Assembly: GCF_900112605.1 (NCBI RefSeq)
Contig: NZ_FOMJ01000009.1
Coordinates: 1-64,000, forward strand
Length of the DNA: 64,000 bases
Direction: 5' to 3'
From: Thiohalospira halophila DSM 15071
Lineage (GTDB): Bacteria; Pseudomonadota; Gammaproteobacteria; Thiohalospirales; Thiohalospiraceae
Each line of letters begins with the position of its first letter. The first letter of the stretch is position 1. A model generated the notes under the pieces. The model had not been told where the DNA came from. It did no database searches and saw only the letters and a program-made list of their open reading frames with translations. Positions 35,219 through 43,610 of the stretch are shown in pieces. A program made the translations under genes and the position numbers.

Positions 35219-35380
35219 TTACGCGGCGAGCCCGCGATGCTCCAGGGCGGCCTGGGCGCGCTTGCGGTCCCGGGCCCGATGTTTGGTCTCGCCCTGGGCG
35301 ATCTTGCGCAGCTCCTCGGGCTTCATCTCGGCGGTGTTGGTGGTGCGGTTCTGGGAACCGCGGGGGCCGATCCGGATCAT
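35219..35380 (-). CDS. Small basic protein of unknown function
   Basis: 53 residues, strongly basic (many Arg/Lys: RIGPRG, KPEELRKIAQGE, KHRARDRKRAQAALEHR), against the acidic bias of neighbouring genes. That suggests a nucleic-acid- or ribosome-associated protein. Not recognised. It has a GGAGGTGCC ribosome-binding site before the ATG at 35380 and its own strong terminator, which together support a real gene. The following 270 bp (35381-35650) hold an AT-richer patch at 35455-35510 but no other gene. Confidence 0.7.
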   Translation of the reverse strand: MIRIGPRGSQNRTTNTAEMKPEELRKIAQGETKHRARDRKRAQAALEHRGLAA

Positions 35381-35650
35381 GGGGCACCTCCTGACTGGTA
35401 TGACACGACCGGCGGGGTCCGCCGGGCGGCGCATTCTGGCAACCAGGCCCGGGTACTGTGAAGGGGGAAACAGGAAAAATGGCTTATGGATTCAAATAGT
35501 TAGCGACCACTGCGGCGTTCGCTCCCGGCATGCCCGAGGTCAGAATTGAGGATGCCTTTCCCCGGATCGGTCCGCGCCCGCAAGCCGGATTGCCCCGCGC
35601 CATCAGCCGTGCCACGATTCATTCAGACCCCGAGACGACGAGGCCCCGCC

Positions 35651-36118
35651 ATGCCCCCCTTCCCCCGCTGGTCCGCCGCCCTGCTGCCCCTGTTCCTGAT
35701 GGCCGCCGTGGCGCGGGCCGCCGATCCGGTAACCCCGGAACTGACGCCGCGGCTGGACCAGCTGCTCACCGAGGAGATGCAGGCCGTGCAGGAGGCCATG
35801 CACGCCATCCACACCGGCATCGTCACCGGCGACCACGCCACCGTGGCGGAGCGCGCCGAGGCGATCCATGCGAGTTTCATCCTCAAGCGGGAGCTCACCG
35901 AGGCCGACCGGCGCGACCTCAAGGCAGCGGTCCCCGACGACTTCCTGAAACGCGACCAGCGCTTCCACGCCACCGCCGCGGAGCTGGCCGAGGCGGCCGA
36001 GGCCGAGGACACCGGCCAGGAGCTGCACCTCTACCGGCGCATGACGGATAGCTGCATCGCCTGCCACGGCGAGTACGTGGGCGACCGCTTCCCGGGGCTG
36101 AAGGGTCCGGAAGACTGA
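35651..36118 (+). CDS. Periplasmic monohaem cytochrome c with C-terminal CxxCH
   Basis: 155 residues. Signal peptide 1-23 (LLPLFLMAAVARA), then an all-helical body, and the single haem site C135-I-A-C138-H139 close to the C-terminus, the layout of class II (cytochrome c'-like) four-helix proteins. A CxxCH this late and the absence of a clear distal Met support a helical-bundle cytochrome. ATG 35651 is chosen because a signal peptide starts there; the frame is open 105 bases further upstream but that stretch is not signal-like. It ends 28 bp before the RND adaptor gene and may be co-transcribed with the pump. Confidence 0.82.
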   Translation: MPPFPRWSAALLPLFLMAAVARAADPVTPELTPRLDQLLTEEMQAVQEAMHAIHTGIVTGDHATVAERAEAIHASFILKRELTEADRRDLKAAVPDDFLKRDQRFHATAAELAEAAEAEDTGQELHLYRRMTDSCIACHGEYVGDRFPGLKGPED

Positions 36119-36146
36119 TGGGGGCCACGCGAATGGGGGTGGGATA

Positions 36147-37508
36147 ATGGCCCTGCGCGCCGGCCGCTGGGCTGGAGTCATCGTCGGGCTGGCCGCGGGG
36201 GGCATCCTGGCCGTGTGGCTCATTGCGGCCGGCCCGTCACCGGACCGGAACGCGGATGCGGGGCCGCCTCCCGCCCTCTCGGTCATCGAGGTCCAGCCCG
36301 TGGACTTTCGCGCCGTGGCCCGGGGCCACGGCACCGTCCGGGCCGCCCAGACCTGGCGCGCCACCGCCAGCGTCGCCGGGCGCATTGTGGAACGCCACCC
36401 CGAACTGGCCAGCGGCAACATCCTCCCCGCGGGCACCCGACTGCTGGCCCAGGACCCCACGCGCTACCGGCTGGCCATCCAGGAGGCGGAAGCGGAACTG
36501 GCGAGCATCCGGGCCGAGGAGCGCCAGCTGGAACGGGAAACGGAGAGCCTGCGGAAACAGCTGGCGATGGAGCGGGAACGTCTGGCGCTCACCGAACGCG
36601 AGCTGGAACGCATCCGCGAGGCCGCCGACGCCGGCAACATCGCCCGCTCCGAGCAGGACCGGCAGCTCGGCACCACGGTGGCCCGACGCCAGGCGGTGGC
36701 CCAGCTGGAGAACGAACTGGCCCTCCTCCCCGGCCGCCGCCAGGGGCTCCAGGCACGGCGGGATCAGGCACAGGCGCGCCTGGAGCGTGCCCGCGAGGAC
36801 CTGGCGGATACCCGCTTCGAGGCGCCCTTCGACCTGCGCATCAGCGAGGTGGCCGTGGAGCGCCATGACCACGCGACGCCGGGGCAGCTCATCTTCCGGG
36901 CCGACAGCATCGAGAACGCCGAGGTGGAAGCCCACCTCCCCCTGGCCCGGTTGCGCCCCCTGGCGGCGCGGATCCTGGATTCGGGAGGGGGCGCCCTGGA
37001 CCTCCGGCAGCTCCGGGAGCGAACGCCGCTGGAGGCGCTGGACGCCCGGATCGCCCTCGCCGGAGACAACGCCGTGCACTGGAAGGGGCGGGTAACCCGC
37101 GTTGCCAGCGGCCTGGACCCGGCCACCCGGACCGTCCGGGTGGTAATCACGGTGGATGAGCCCTACGCGAATGCCCGCCCGCCGGATCGCCCGGCGTTGC
37201 AGCCCGGAACCTACGTACGCGTGCGGCTGGGCACCCCCGGGGCCGAGCCGCGGCTGGTGGTTCCGGCCACTGCCGTCCATGACGGCGCCGTCTACCTCGC
37301 CGACGGCGACGACCGCCTGCGCCGGCGGCCGGTGACGGTGGCCTTCGAGCAGGACGACCTGGCGGTCATCACCGACGGCCTCGCGGCCGGAGACCGGGTC
37401 ATCGTCGACGATCCGGTCCCGGCAGTGGACGGCATGGCCATCGCCCCGCAACGGGACGAGGGCCTGGAGGCAGAGATTCGCCGGCGCGCCGGGGGCACCG
37501 AGGGATGA
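36147..37508 (+). CDS. RND efflux periplasmic adaptor (membrane fusion protein)
   Basis: 453 residues. N-terminal membrane anchor (VIVGLAAGGILAVWLIAAG, about 11-30), then the lipoyl half-motif, a long helical hairpin (about 115-235, rich in Glu/Arg/Leu) that reaches the outer-membrane channel, the second lipoyl half, a beta-barrel and a membrane-proximal domain (ATAVHDGAVYLADGDDRLRRRPV). It links the inner-membrane RND pump to a TolC-type channel. Its stop overlaps the pump start (ATGA). Substrate not predictable; no TolC gene or regulator is adjacent. Confidence 0.92.
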   Translation: MALRAGRWAGVIVGLAAGGILAVWLIAAGPSPDRNADAGPPPALSVIEVQPVDFRAVARGHGTVRAAQTWRATASVAGRIVERHPELASGNILPAGTRLLAQDPTRYRLAIQEAEAELASIRAEERQLERETESLRKQLAMERERLALTERELERIREAADAGNIARSEQDRQLGTTVARRQAVAQLENELALLPGRRQGLQARRDQAQARLERAREDLADTRFEAPFDLRISEVAVERHDHATPGQLIFRADSIENAEVEAHLPLARLRPLAARILDSGGGALDLRQLRERTPLEALDARIALAGDNAVHWKGRVTRVASGLDPATRTVRVVITVDEPYANARPPDRPALQPGTYVRVRLGTPGAEPRLVVPATAVHDGAVYLADGDDRLRRRPVTVAFEQDDLAVITDGLAAGDRVIVDDPVPAVDGMAIAPQRDEGLEAEIRRRAGGTEG

Positions 37509-40500
37509 TCCGCTGGTTCGCCGGCCACCCCACCGCCGCCAACCTCCTGCTCCTCGTGCTCCTGGCGGCGGGCCTGTTCGCCGCCCCGGAACTCCAGCGC
37601 GAGACCTTCCCCGACTACCGCCCGGTGGAGGTGAGCGTCGAGGTGGCCTATCGCGGGGCCACCGCCGCCGATGTGGAGGACGAGGTCTGCCGCCGGATCC
37701 ACGATGCGGTCAAGGGCGTGGACCGGCTGGACGAGCTCACCTGCACGGCCCGGGACAACCGGGCCAGCGCGGTGGCCACCATGGCCGAGGGTGGGGCTTC
37801 CCTCCGCTTCCTCAACGAGATCGACACCGAGGTGGCCGCCATCACCGACCTGCCCGAGCGGGCGGAGGAGCCGGTGGTGCGCGAGTTGCACCGCAGCGAC
37901 CTGGTGGCGGCGGTGGCGGTGGCCGGCGACATGCCCCGGGACCGGCTGGAGGACTACGCCCACCGGCTGGAGGAGCGGATCATGGCCCTCTCCGGGGTGG
38001 CCGGAGTGGCCCTCCACGGCGTCTCCCAGCGCCAGTGGGAGGTGACGGTGCCGCGGGAGGTGCTCGGCCAGCACGGGCTGTCCGCCCGGGAGCTGGCCGC
38101 CCGCGTGGCGCGCCAGAACGTGAACATGCCCCTGGGCACCCTGGAGACCCCCGAGCGCGACATCCGGCTGCGCCTCACCGACCAGCGCCGCTCCCTGGAC
38201 GAGCTGCGCGACCTGGTCGTGGTCTCGGATCCCGAGGGCGGCGAGCTGACCCTGGGCGACATCGCCACCCTGGAGCAGGTGGGCGAGCGGGCCGAGGAGA
38301 AGGTCCGCTTCGACGGGGAGCGGGCGGTGGTGCTGGAGGTCAGCAAGAGCCTGCGTGCCGACTCGCTGCGGGTGAAGGACCGCCTCGCCGACCTGCTCGA
38401 GGAGGAGCGCCGGCGCTACGAGGGCGGCGTGCGCCTGGCGGTGACCCAGGACATGACCAGTATCGTCCGCGACCGGCTGCAGATGCTGGTGGCCAACGGC
38501 ATCATCGGCCTGCTGCTGGTGGCGGCGGTGATGAGCCTGTTCTTCCGGCCGCGGCTGGCCCTGTGGGCCGTGCTGGGGCTGCCGGCAGCCTTCGCCGGCG
38601 CCGTCTTCGTCATGGCGGTGACCGGGCTCTCCCTCAACATGATCACCCTGGTGGCGCTGCTCATGGCCATCGGCATCGTCATGGACGACGCCGTGGTCAT
38701 CACCGACAACATCGCCGTCCAGGCCGCCCGACAACGCTCGGCCCTGGCGGCGGTGACCGAGGGCACCCGCCAGGTGCTGCCCGGGGTGCTGTCGTCCTTT
38801 TTGACCACGGTGGTGGTCTTCGCCCCCCTGGCCTTCCTCGCCGGGCAGCTGGGGGCGGTGCTGGAGGTGCTGCCCATCGTCCTCATCGCCGCCCTGGCCG
38901 CCAGCCTCGTGGAGGCCTTCTGGATCCTGCCCCACCACCTCAAGGGGAGCGTGCCCGGGCTGGCCGCCGGCCACGAATCTCGCTTCCGGAAGGCCTTCGA
39001 ACGCGGCTTCGCAGCCTTCCGCGAGGGGGTGGGCCGCGCCGCCGACCGGGCCGTGCGCTGGCGCCACGCCGTACTGGGGCTGGTGGCCGCCGTCCTGCTC
39101 GGCTCCGGCGGCTATCTGGTCGGGGGCCACATCGGCAGCGAGGCCATGCCCGCCGTGGAGGGCGATGTGCTGGAGGCGCGCATCCTCCTGCCCCAGGGCA
39201 CGCCCCTGGCGCGCACCGAGGCAGTGGCCGAACGGGTGGAGGCGGCGGCGCACCGGATCGACGACCGCCTGACCCCCGAACAGCCCGGGGGCACCCGGCT
39301 GGTGGAGGCCGTGCAGACCCGCTTCAACCACAACCCCAGCGCGGGCGAGGCAGGCCCCCACGTAGCCACCGTCATGCTGGACCTGCTCACCGCCGAGCGG
39401 CGGACGGTAGACCTGGACGAGCTGACCGCGGCCTGGCGGGAGGCGATCGGCACCGTCCCAGGCCTCCACAGCCTCACCATCCAGGAGCCGGGCTTCGGCC
39501 CCGCCGGCAAGCCGGTGGAGATCCGCCTGCAGGGCGAGGACCTGGCGGCGCTCAAGGCCGCCGCCCGGGAGGCCGCCGAGCACCTCGCCGGCTACGAGGC
39601 CACCTACAACGTCCTCGACGACCTGCGCCCCGGCGCCCCCCAGCGCAGTCTGGCGCTGGCCCCCGGCGCCCACGGCCTGGGCCTTACCGCCGAGGAGGTG
39701 GGCGCCCAGCTCCGCGCCACCTGGCTCGGCGAGATCGCCGACACCCGGCGCATCGGCGCGCGGGATGTGGAGATCCTGGTGCGCGGGCCGGCCGGTGACC
39801 GTGACAGCCTGGGGGACCTGGCGGAGCAGACCATCACCCTGCCCGACGGGGAACGGGTGCCGCTGGGGGAGGTGGTCACCATCCGCGCACAGCGCGCCTG
39901 GGCGCAGATCACCCGCGTCGATGGCCGGCGCACGGTGACGGTTGAGGCCAACGTGGACGCCCGCCAGAGCAGCGGCCAGAACATCGTCGACGACCTGCGC
40001 GCCGACTGGCTGGCCGGGTTCCAGGGGCGCCACCCGGCGGTGGACATCTCCTTCGAGGGCCAGGTGGCGCGCTCGGCGGAGACCGGCGCCTCCATCGCCC
40101 GGGGCCTGCTCATCGGCCTGGTGGGCGTGTTCGTGGTCCTCTCCTTCCAGTTCCGCAGCTACGTGGAACCGCTCATCGTCATGCTGGCCATCCCGGTGAC
40201 CCTCATCGGCGCCGTCTGGGGCCACGTCCTCACCGGCTACTACCTCTCCATGCCCTCGCTCATCGGCGCAGCGGGCCTGGCCGGCATCGCGGTCAACGAC
40301 GCCATCCTGCTGGTGCAGTTCATCAAGGCCAACCGCGGAGCCGGCCTGTCGGCGGCGGTCGCCGCCGGGCGGGCCAGCCGCGATCGCTTCCGGGCCATCC
40401 TCATCACCTCCACCACCACCATTGCCGGGCTGCTGCCCCTGCTGCTGGAGACCAGCACCCAGGCCGACTCCATCAAGCCCCTGGTGATCTCGGTGGTCTT

Positions 40501-40612
40501 CGGCCTGCTCACCATCACCGTGCTGGTGCTGCTGGTGATCCCGGCGCTGTACGTGCTGTTCGACGACTGGGGCTGGGCGCGGACTCCGGCGACGGAGGAA
40601 GAGGCGGACTAA
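37505..40612 (+). CDS. RND-family efflux transporter permease
   Basis: 1035 residues with the AcrB/MexB plan: N-terminal helix (MIRWFAGHPTAANLLLLVLL), a large periplasmic loop, the first bundle of six helices (about 330-480), a second large loop, and the last bundle (about 865-1020). The central helix carries the proton-relay acidic residues in MAIGIVMDDAVVITDNI. The sequence falls in the HAE-1/hydrophobic-substrate branch, in a subgroup common in environmental gammaproteobacteria. It works with the adaptor encoded just upstream. It ends 4 bp before the convergent norR. Confidence 0.94.
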   Translation: MIRWFAGHPTAANLLLLVLLAAGLFAAPELQRETFPDYRPVEVSVEVAYRGATAADVEDEVCRRIHDAVKGVDRLDELTCTARDNRASAVATMAEGGASLRFLNEIDTEVAAITDLPERAEEPVVRELHRSDLVAAVAVAGDMPRDRLEDYAHRLEERIMALSGVAGVALHGVSQRQWEVTVPREVLGQHGLSARELAARVARQNVNMPLGTLETPERDIRLRLTDQRRSLDELRDLVVVSDPEGGELTLGDIATLEQVGERAEEKVRFDGERAVVLEVSKSLRADSLRVKDRLADLLEEERRRYEGGVRLAVTQDMTSIVRDRLQMLVANGIIGLLLVAAVMSLFFRPRLALWAVLGLPAAFAGAVFVMAVTGLSLNMITLVALLMAIGIVMDDAVVITDNIAVQAARQRSALAAVTEGTRQVLPGVLSSFLTTVVVFAPLAFLAGQLGAVLEVLPIVLIAALAASLVEAFWILPHHLKGSVPGLAAGHESRFRKAFERGFAAFREGVGRAADRAVRWRHAVLGLVAAVLLGSGGYLVGGHIGSEAMPAVEGDVLEARILLPQGTPLARTEAVAERVEAAAHRIDDRLTPEQPGGTRLVEAVQTRFNHNPSAGEAGPHVATVMLDLLTAERRTVDLDELTAAWREAIGTVPGLHSLTIQEPGFGPAGKPVEIRLQGEDLAALKAAAREAAEHLAGYEATYNVLDDLRPGAPQRSLALAPGAHGLGLTAEEVGAQLRATWLGEIADTRRIGARDVEILVRGPAGDRDSLGDLAEQTITLPDGERVPLGEVVTIRAQRAWAQITRVDGRRTVTVEANVDARQSSGQNIVDDLRADWLAGFQGRHPAVDISFEGQVARSAETGASIARGLLIGLVGVFVVLSFQFRSYVEPLIVMLAIPVTLIGAVWGHVLTGYYLSMPSLIGAAGLAGIAVNDAILLVQFIKANRGAGLSAAVAAGRASRDRFRAILITSTTTIAGLLPLLLETSTQADSIKPLVISVVFGLLTITVLVLLVIPALYVLFDDWGWARTPATEEEAD

Positions 40613-40615
40613 TCC

Positions 40616-42166
40616 TCACCCCATCCCCAACCGCCGCCGCAAACGAGTAAGGTTGCCCGGGTCCACCCCCAGCAGGCGGGCGGCGCCGGCCCAGCTGCCG
40701 GCGCGGCGGTGGGCCTCGGTGATGAGCCGGCGCTGGGTGGCCTCTACCCCTCCGCGCAGGGTGGGCAGGGGCGCCTCCGGCTCGGCCTCGCCGCCCTCCC
40801 CGGCGGGGAGATCCTCGGCCAGGTGGAGGTGGGGCGGCTCGATGGTGGCCACGGGGCCGTCGGTGCGGTGGCGGGCCAGCACGGCGGCGCGGTGGATGAC
40901 GTGCTCCAGCTCGCGGACGTTGCCCGGCCAGTGGTAGGCCTGCAGCAGCGGCGTGCAGGCGGGATCCAGGCGCAGGGCGCGCAGCCCCAGCCGGGCGCGT
41001 ACCTGCTCGGCGAAGTGGCCGGCGAGCAGCAGCACGTCGTCGCCGCGCTCATGCAGGGGCGGCACCACCACGGGATAGACGCTCAGGCGGTGGTAGAGGT
41101 CGGCGCGGAAGCGGCCGGCGGCGACCTCGGCGGCCAGGTCGCGGTTGGTGGCGGCGATGACGCGGACGTCCACCCGGCGCGGGCGCTCCTCCCCCAGGGG
41201 CTGGAGGTCGCCGTCCTGGAGCACCCGCAGCAGCCGCGCCTGCACCGCCGGCGCCAGCTCCCCCACCTCGTCCAAGAAGAGGGTCCCGCCGTCGGCCAGC
41301 TCGAACTTGCCGCGCCGGTTCTCGGTGGCGCCGGTGAAGGCCCCCCTGCGATGGCCAAAGAGCTCGCTCTCCACCAGCCCCTCGGGCAGGGCGGCGGCGT
41401 TGACGGTGATCAGGGGGCCATCGGCGCGCGCCGACTGGCGGTGCAGCGCCCGGGCCACCAGCTCCTTGCCGGTGCCGGTCTCCCCCTGGACGAGGACGGT
41501 GAGGTCGGAATCGGCCACCGCCCGGATGTGCTCATCCAGCTGCGCCATGGGGGCGCTCTCCCCCACCAGGCGGGGCTCGCCGGCGGGCGCGTGGGTCTCG
41601 GCCAGGGCGGCGTCGCGCTGGCGCTGGAGCCGCTGGACGGCGGAGCCGGCGGTGACCACCGCCTCCCCCAGGGCCACCAGCAGGCGCAACTGCTCCAGGC
41701 GGGTGGCGTCGAAGGAGCCGGCGGCCAGGGCGTCCACGGTGACCAGCCCCCAGGGCTCGCCGTGGCGGGTGAGGGTGGCCCCCAGGCAGTCGTGGACCAG
41801 CAGGTGCTCGTCGTGGAGGAGCAGGCCGTCCCAGGGATCGGGCAGCTCGGAGTCGGCGGGGAAGCGGGTAATCCCCTCGCCCTCCCAGATCGCGGCCAGC
41901 CGCGGATGGTCATCCAGCCGGAAGTGGCGACCCAGGGCGTCGCGCTGGAGGCCGTGCAGGGCCACCGGCACCAGGCGGCCGCCGCCCTCGTGGCGCAGCA
42001 GGGCCACGGCGTCGGCGGGGACGACGCTCACCAGCAGCTCCAGGTAGCGCTGGTAGAGGCGCGCGGCCGGGGCGCCGCCGGCCAGCTCCTCCAGGACCCC
42101 GATGAGGGGGCCCACGGGGAGGGCGGCCCGGCTTGTGGATTCAACAAGGTCTTGTGATAGGGACAT
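40616..42166 (-). CDS. norR: NorR-type nitric-oxide-responsive sigma-54 activator
   Basis: 516 residues: N-terminal GAF domain (about 35-170; in NorR it holds the non-haem iron that senses NO), a linker, an AAA+ domain with GETGTGKE and the GAFTGA loop, and a C-terminal Fis-type HTH (WAGAARLLGVDPGNLTRLRRRL). ATG 42166 gives the usual NorR start. Divergent from hmp, whose sigma-54 promoter lies in the 119-bp gap, so it very probably controls hmp. No phosphorylation domain, as expected for NorR. Confidence 0.92.
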   Translation of the reverse strand: MSLSQDLVESTSRAALPVGPLIGVLEELAGGAPAARLYQRYLELLVSVVPADAVALLRHEGGGRLVPVALHGLQRDALGRHFRLDDHPRLAAIWEGEGITRFPADSELPDPWDGLLLHDEHLLVHDCLGATLTRHGEPWGLVTVDALAAGSFDATRLEQLRLLVALGEAVVTAGSAVQRLQRQRDAALAETHAPAGEPRLVGESAPMAQLDEHIRAVADSDLTVLVQGETGTGKELVARALHRQSARADGPLITVNAAALPEGLVESELFGHRRGAFTGATENRRGKFELADGGTLFLDEVGELAPAVQARLLRVLQDGDLQPLGEERPRRVDVRVIAATNRDLAAEVAAGRFRADLYHRLSVYPVVVPPLHERGDDVLLLAGHFAEQVRARLGLRALRLDPACTPLLQAYHWPGNVRELEHVIHRAAVLARHRTDGPVATIEPPHLHLAEDLPAGEGGEAEPEAPLPTLRGGVEATQRRLITEAHRRAGSWAGAARLLGVDPGNLTRLRRRLGMG

Positions 42167-42230
42167 GGTAAGGCTCTGTCGATCGGACAATAGCCTATCG
42201 TAATACCCTGATATTCGGTACCCCTCCACC

Positions 42231-42246
42231 TGGCACGCCCCTCGCA
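42231..42246 (+). promoter_or_regulatory. Sigma-54 (-24/-12) promoter of hmp
   Basis: TGGCACGCCCCTCGCA has GG and GC 12 bases apart and only one mismatch in the -12 half. A possible NorR site, TACC-N9-GGTA, lies just upstream (about 42205-42221). Transcription should start near 42256, 30 bp before the TTG start of hmp. Confidence 0.85.
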
Positions 42247-42285
42247 ACGGGACCCGGCGAATCCACAACGACGGAGGGACCGACC

Positions 42286-43452
42286 TTGGCCCTGACCCCC
42301 GAACAGATCGAGACCGTCCAGGCCACCGTCCCGCTGCTGCGCGAGCACGGTGAGGCGCTGACCACCCGCTTCTACCAGCGCATGTTCGAGTACTACCCGG
42401 AGGTGCGCACCTTCTTCAACCAGGCCCACCAGGCCGACGGCCGCCAGCCGCGCGCCCTGGCCAGTGCGGTGCTGGCCTGGGCGGAAAACCTCCACCAGCC
42501 GGAGGTCCTGCAGGAGGCCGTGGAGGGCATCGTCCACAAGCACGTCTCCCTGAATATCCAGCCGGAGCACTACCCTATCGTCGGCAACAGCCTGCTGGCT
42601 GCCATGCAGGAGGTCGGCGGCGACGCCGTCACACCCGAGGTGGTGGAGGCGTGGGGCGCCGCCTACTGGGAGCTGGCCAACCTCCTCATCGCCGAGGAGG
42701 AGAAGGTCTACGCCGACCACGCCGAACAGCCCGGCGGCTGGCGCGGAAAGCGCGCCTTCCGGGTCAAGGAGAAGCGCCCGGAGTCGGCGGTGATCACCTC
42801 CTTCGTCCTGGAGCCGGAGGACGGCGAGCCGGTGATGGACTTCACCCCGGGCCAGTACATCGGCCTGCAGCTGGAAATCGACGGCGAGACCACCCAGCGC
42901 AACTACTCCCTCTCCGATGCGCCCAACGGTCGCACCTACCGGATCTCGGTGAAGCGCGAGGAGGGCGGCCACGCCTCCCGCTTCCTCCACGACCGGGTGG
43001 CCGAGGGCGATACCCTCCACCTCTTCCCGCCGGCGGGGGACTTCGCCCTGCAGGACAACGACCGGCCCATCAATCTCATCACCGGCGGCGTCGGCATCAC
43101 CCCGGCCATGGCCATGGCGGAGTTCGCCGCCGGCCAGCGGCCCATCCGCTTCGTCCACGCCGCCCTCAGCCGCGACCACCACGCCTTCCGCGAGCGGGTG
43201 GAGGCGCTGGCAGCCGCCAACGACCTGGAGCCCTTCTTCATCTACGAGGAGGGGCGGCCCGGGGACGGCGCCCACGCCACCGGCCGGCTGGATCGCGACC
43301 GGCTGGCGGAGCAGATCGACCTCGACGGCGACGTCTACTTCCTCGGCCCCCCGCCCTTCATGCGGGCGGTGAAGGGGGCCCTGGACGACCTCGGCATCCC
43401 CGCCGAGCGCCAGCACTACGAGTTCTTCGGCCCCGCCGAGGCGCTGGCGTAG
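42286..43452 (+). CDS. hmp: Flavohaemoglobin, nitric oxide dioxygenase
   Basis: 388 residues. Globin domain 1-140 with B10 Tyr30 and proximal His86 (VHKHVSLNI), FAD domain with RNYSLSD, and an NAD domain (ITGGVGITPAMAM, GPPPFMRAVK). It converts NO to nitrate using NADH. The start is TTG at 42286 with ACGGAGGG correctly spaced; the first ATG lies after the conserved N-terminus. Control by NorR and sigma-54 follows from the divergent activator and the promoter at 42231. Confidence 0.96.
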   Translation: MALTPEQIETVQATVPLLREHGEALTTRFYQRMFEYYPEVRTFFNQAHQADGRQPRALASAVLAWAENLHQPEVLQEAVEGIVHKHVSLNIQPEHYPIVGNSLLAAMQEVGGDAVTPEVVEAWGAAYWELANLLIAEEEKVYADHAEQPGGWRGKRAFRVKEKRPESAVITSFVLEPEDGEPVMDFTPGQYIGLQLEIDGETTQRNYSLSDAPNGRTYRISVKREEGGHASRFLHDRVAEGDTLHLFPPAGDFALQDNDRPINLITGGVGITPAMAMAEFAAGQRPIRFVHAALSRDHHAFRERVEALAAANDLEPFFIYEEGRPGDGAHATGRLDRDRLAEQIDLDGDVYFLGPPPFMRAVKGALDDLGIPAERQHYEFFGPAEALA

Positions 43453-43610
43453 GCATCGCCCACCGCGGATGACCCGGGCGCCGGATCATCCGCCCCGGGT
43501 CTCCACCCCGTCATCCAACCCGCGACGTCGGTACCCACAGTCCGAGAATGGGTCCCTCCCCGGACCGGCATGCTAAGATGACGGGTTCCCGAGCAAGATC
43601 CGGAACTCCC

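Noticed and set aside
37292-40225. Nearly 1000-codon minus-strand frame opposite the RND pump
   Set aside because: Rich in His, Gln, Gly and Val without motifs; the plus strand has a complete RND protein.
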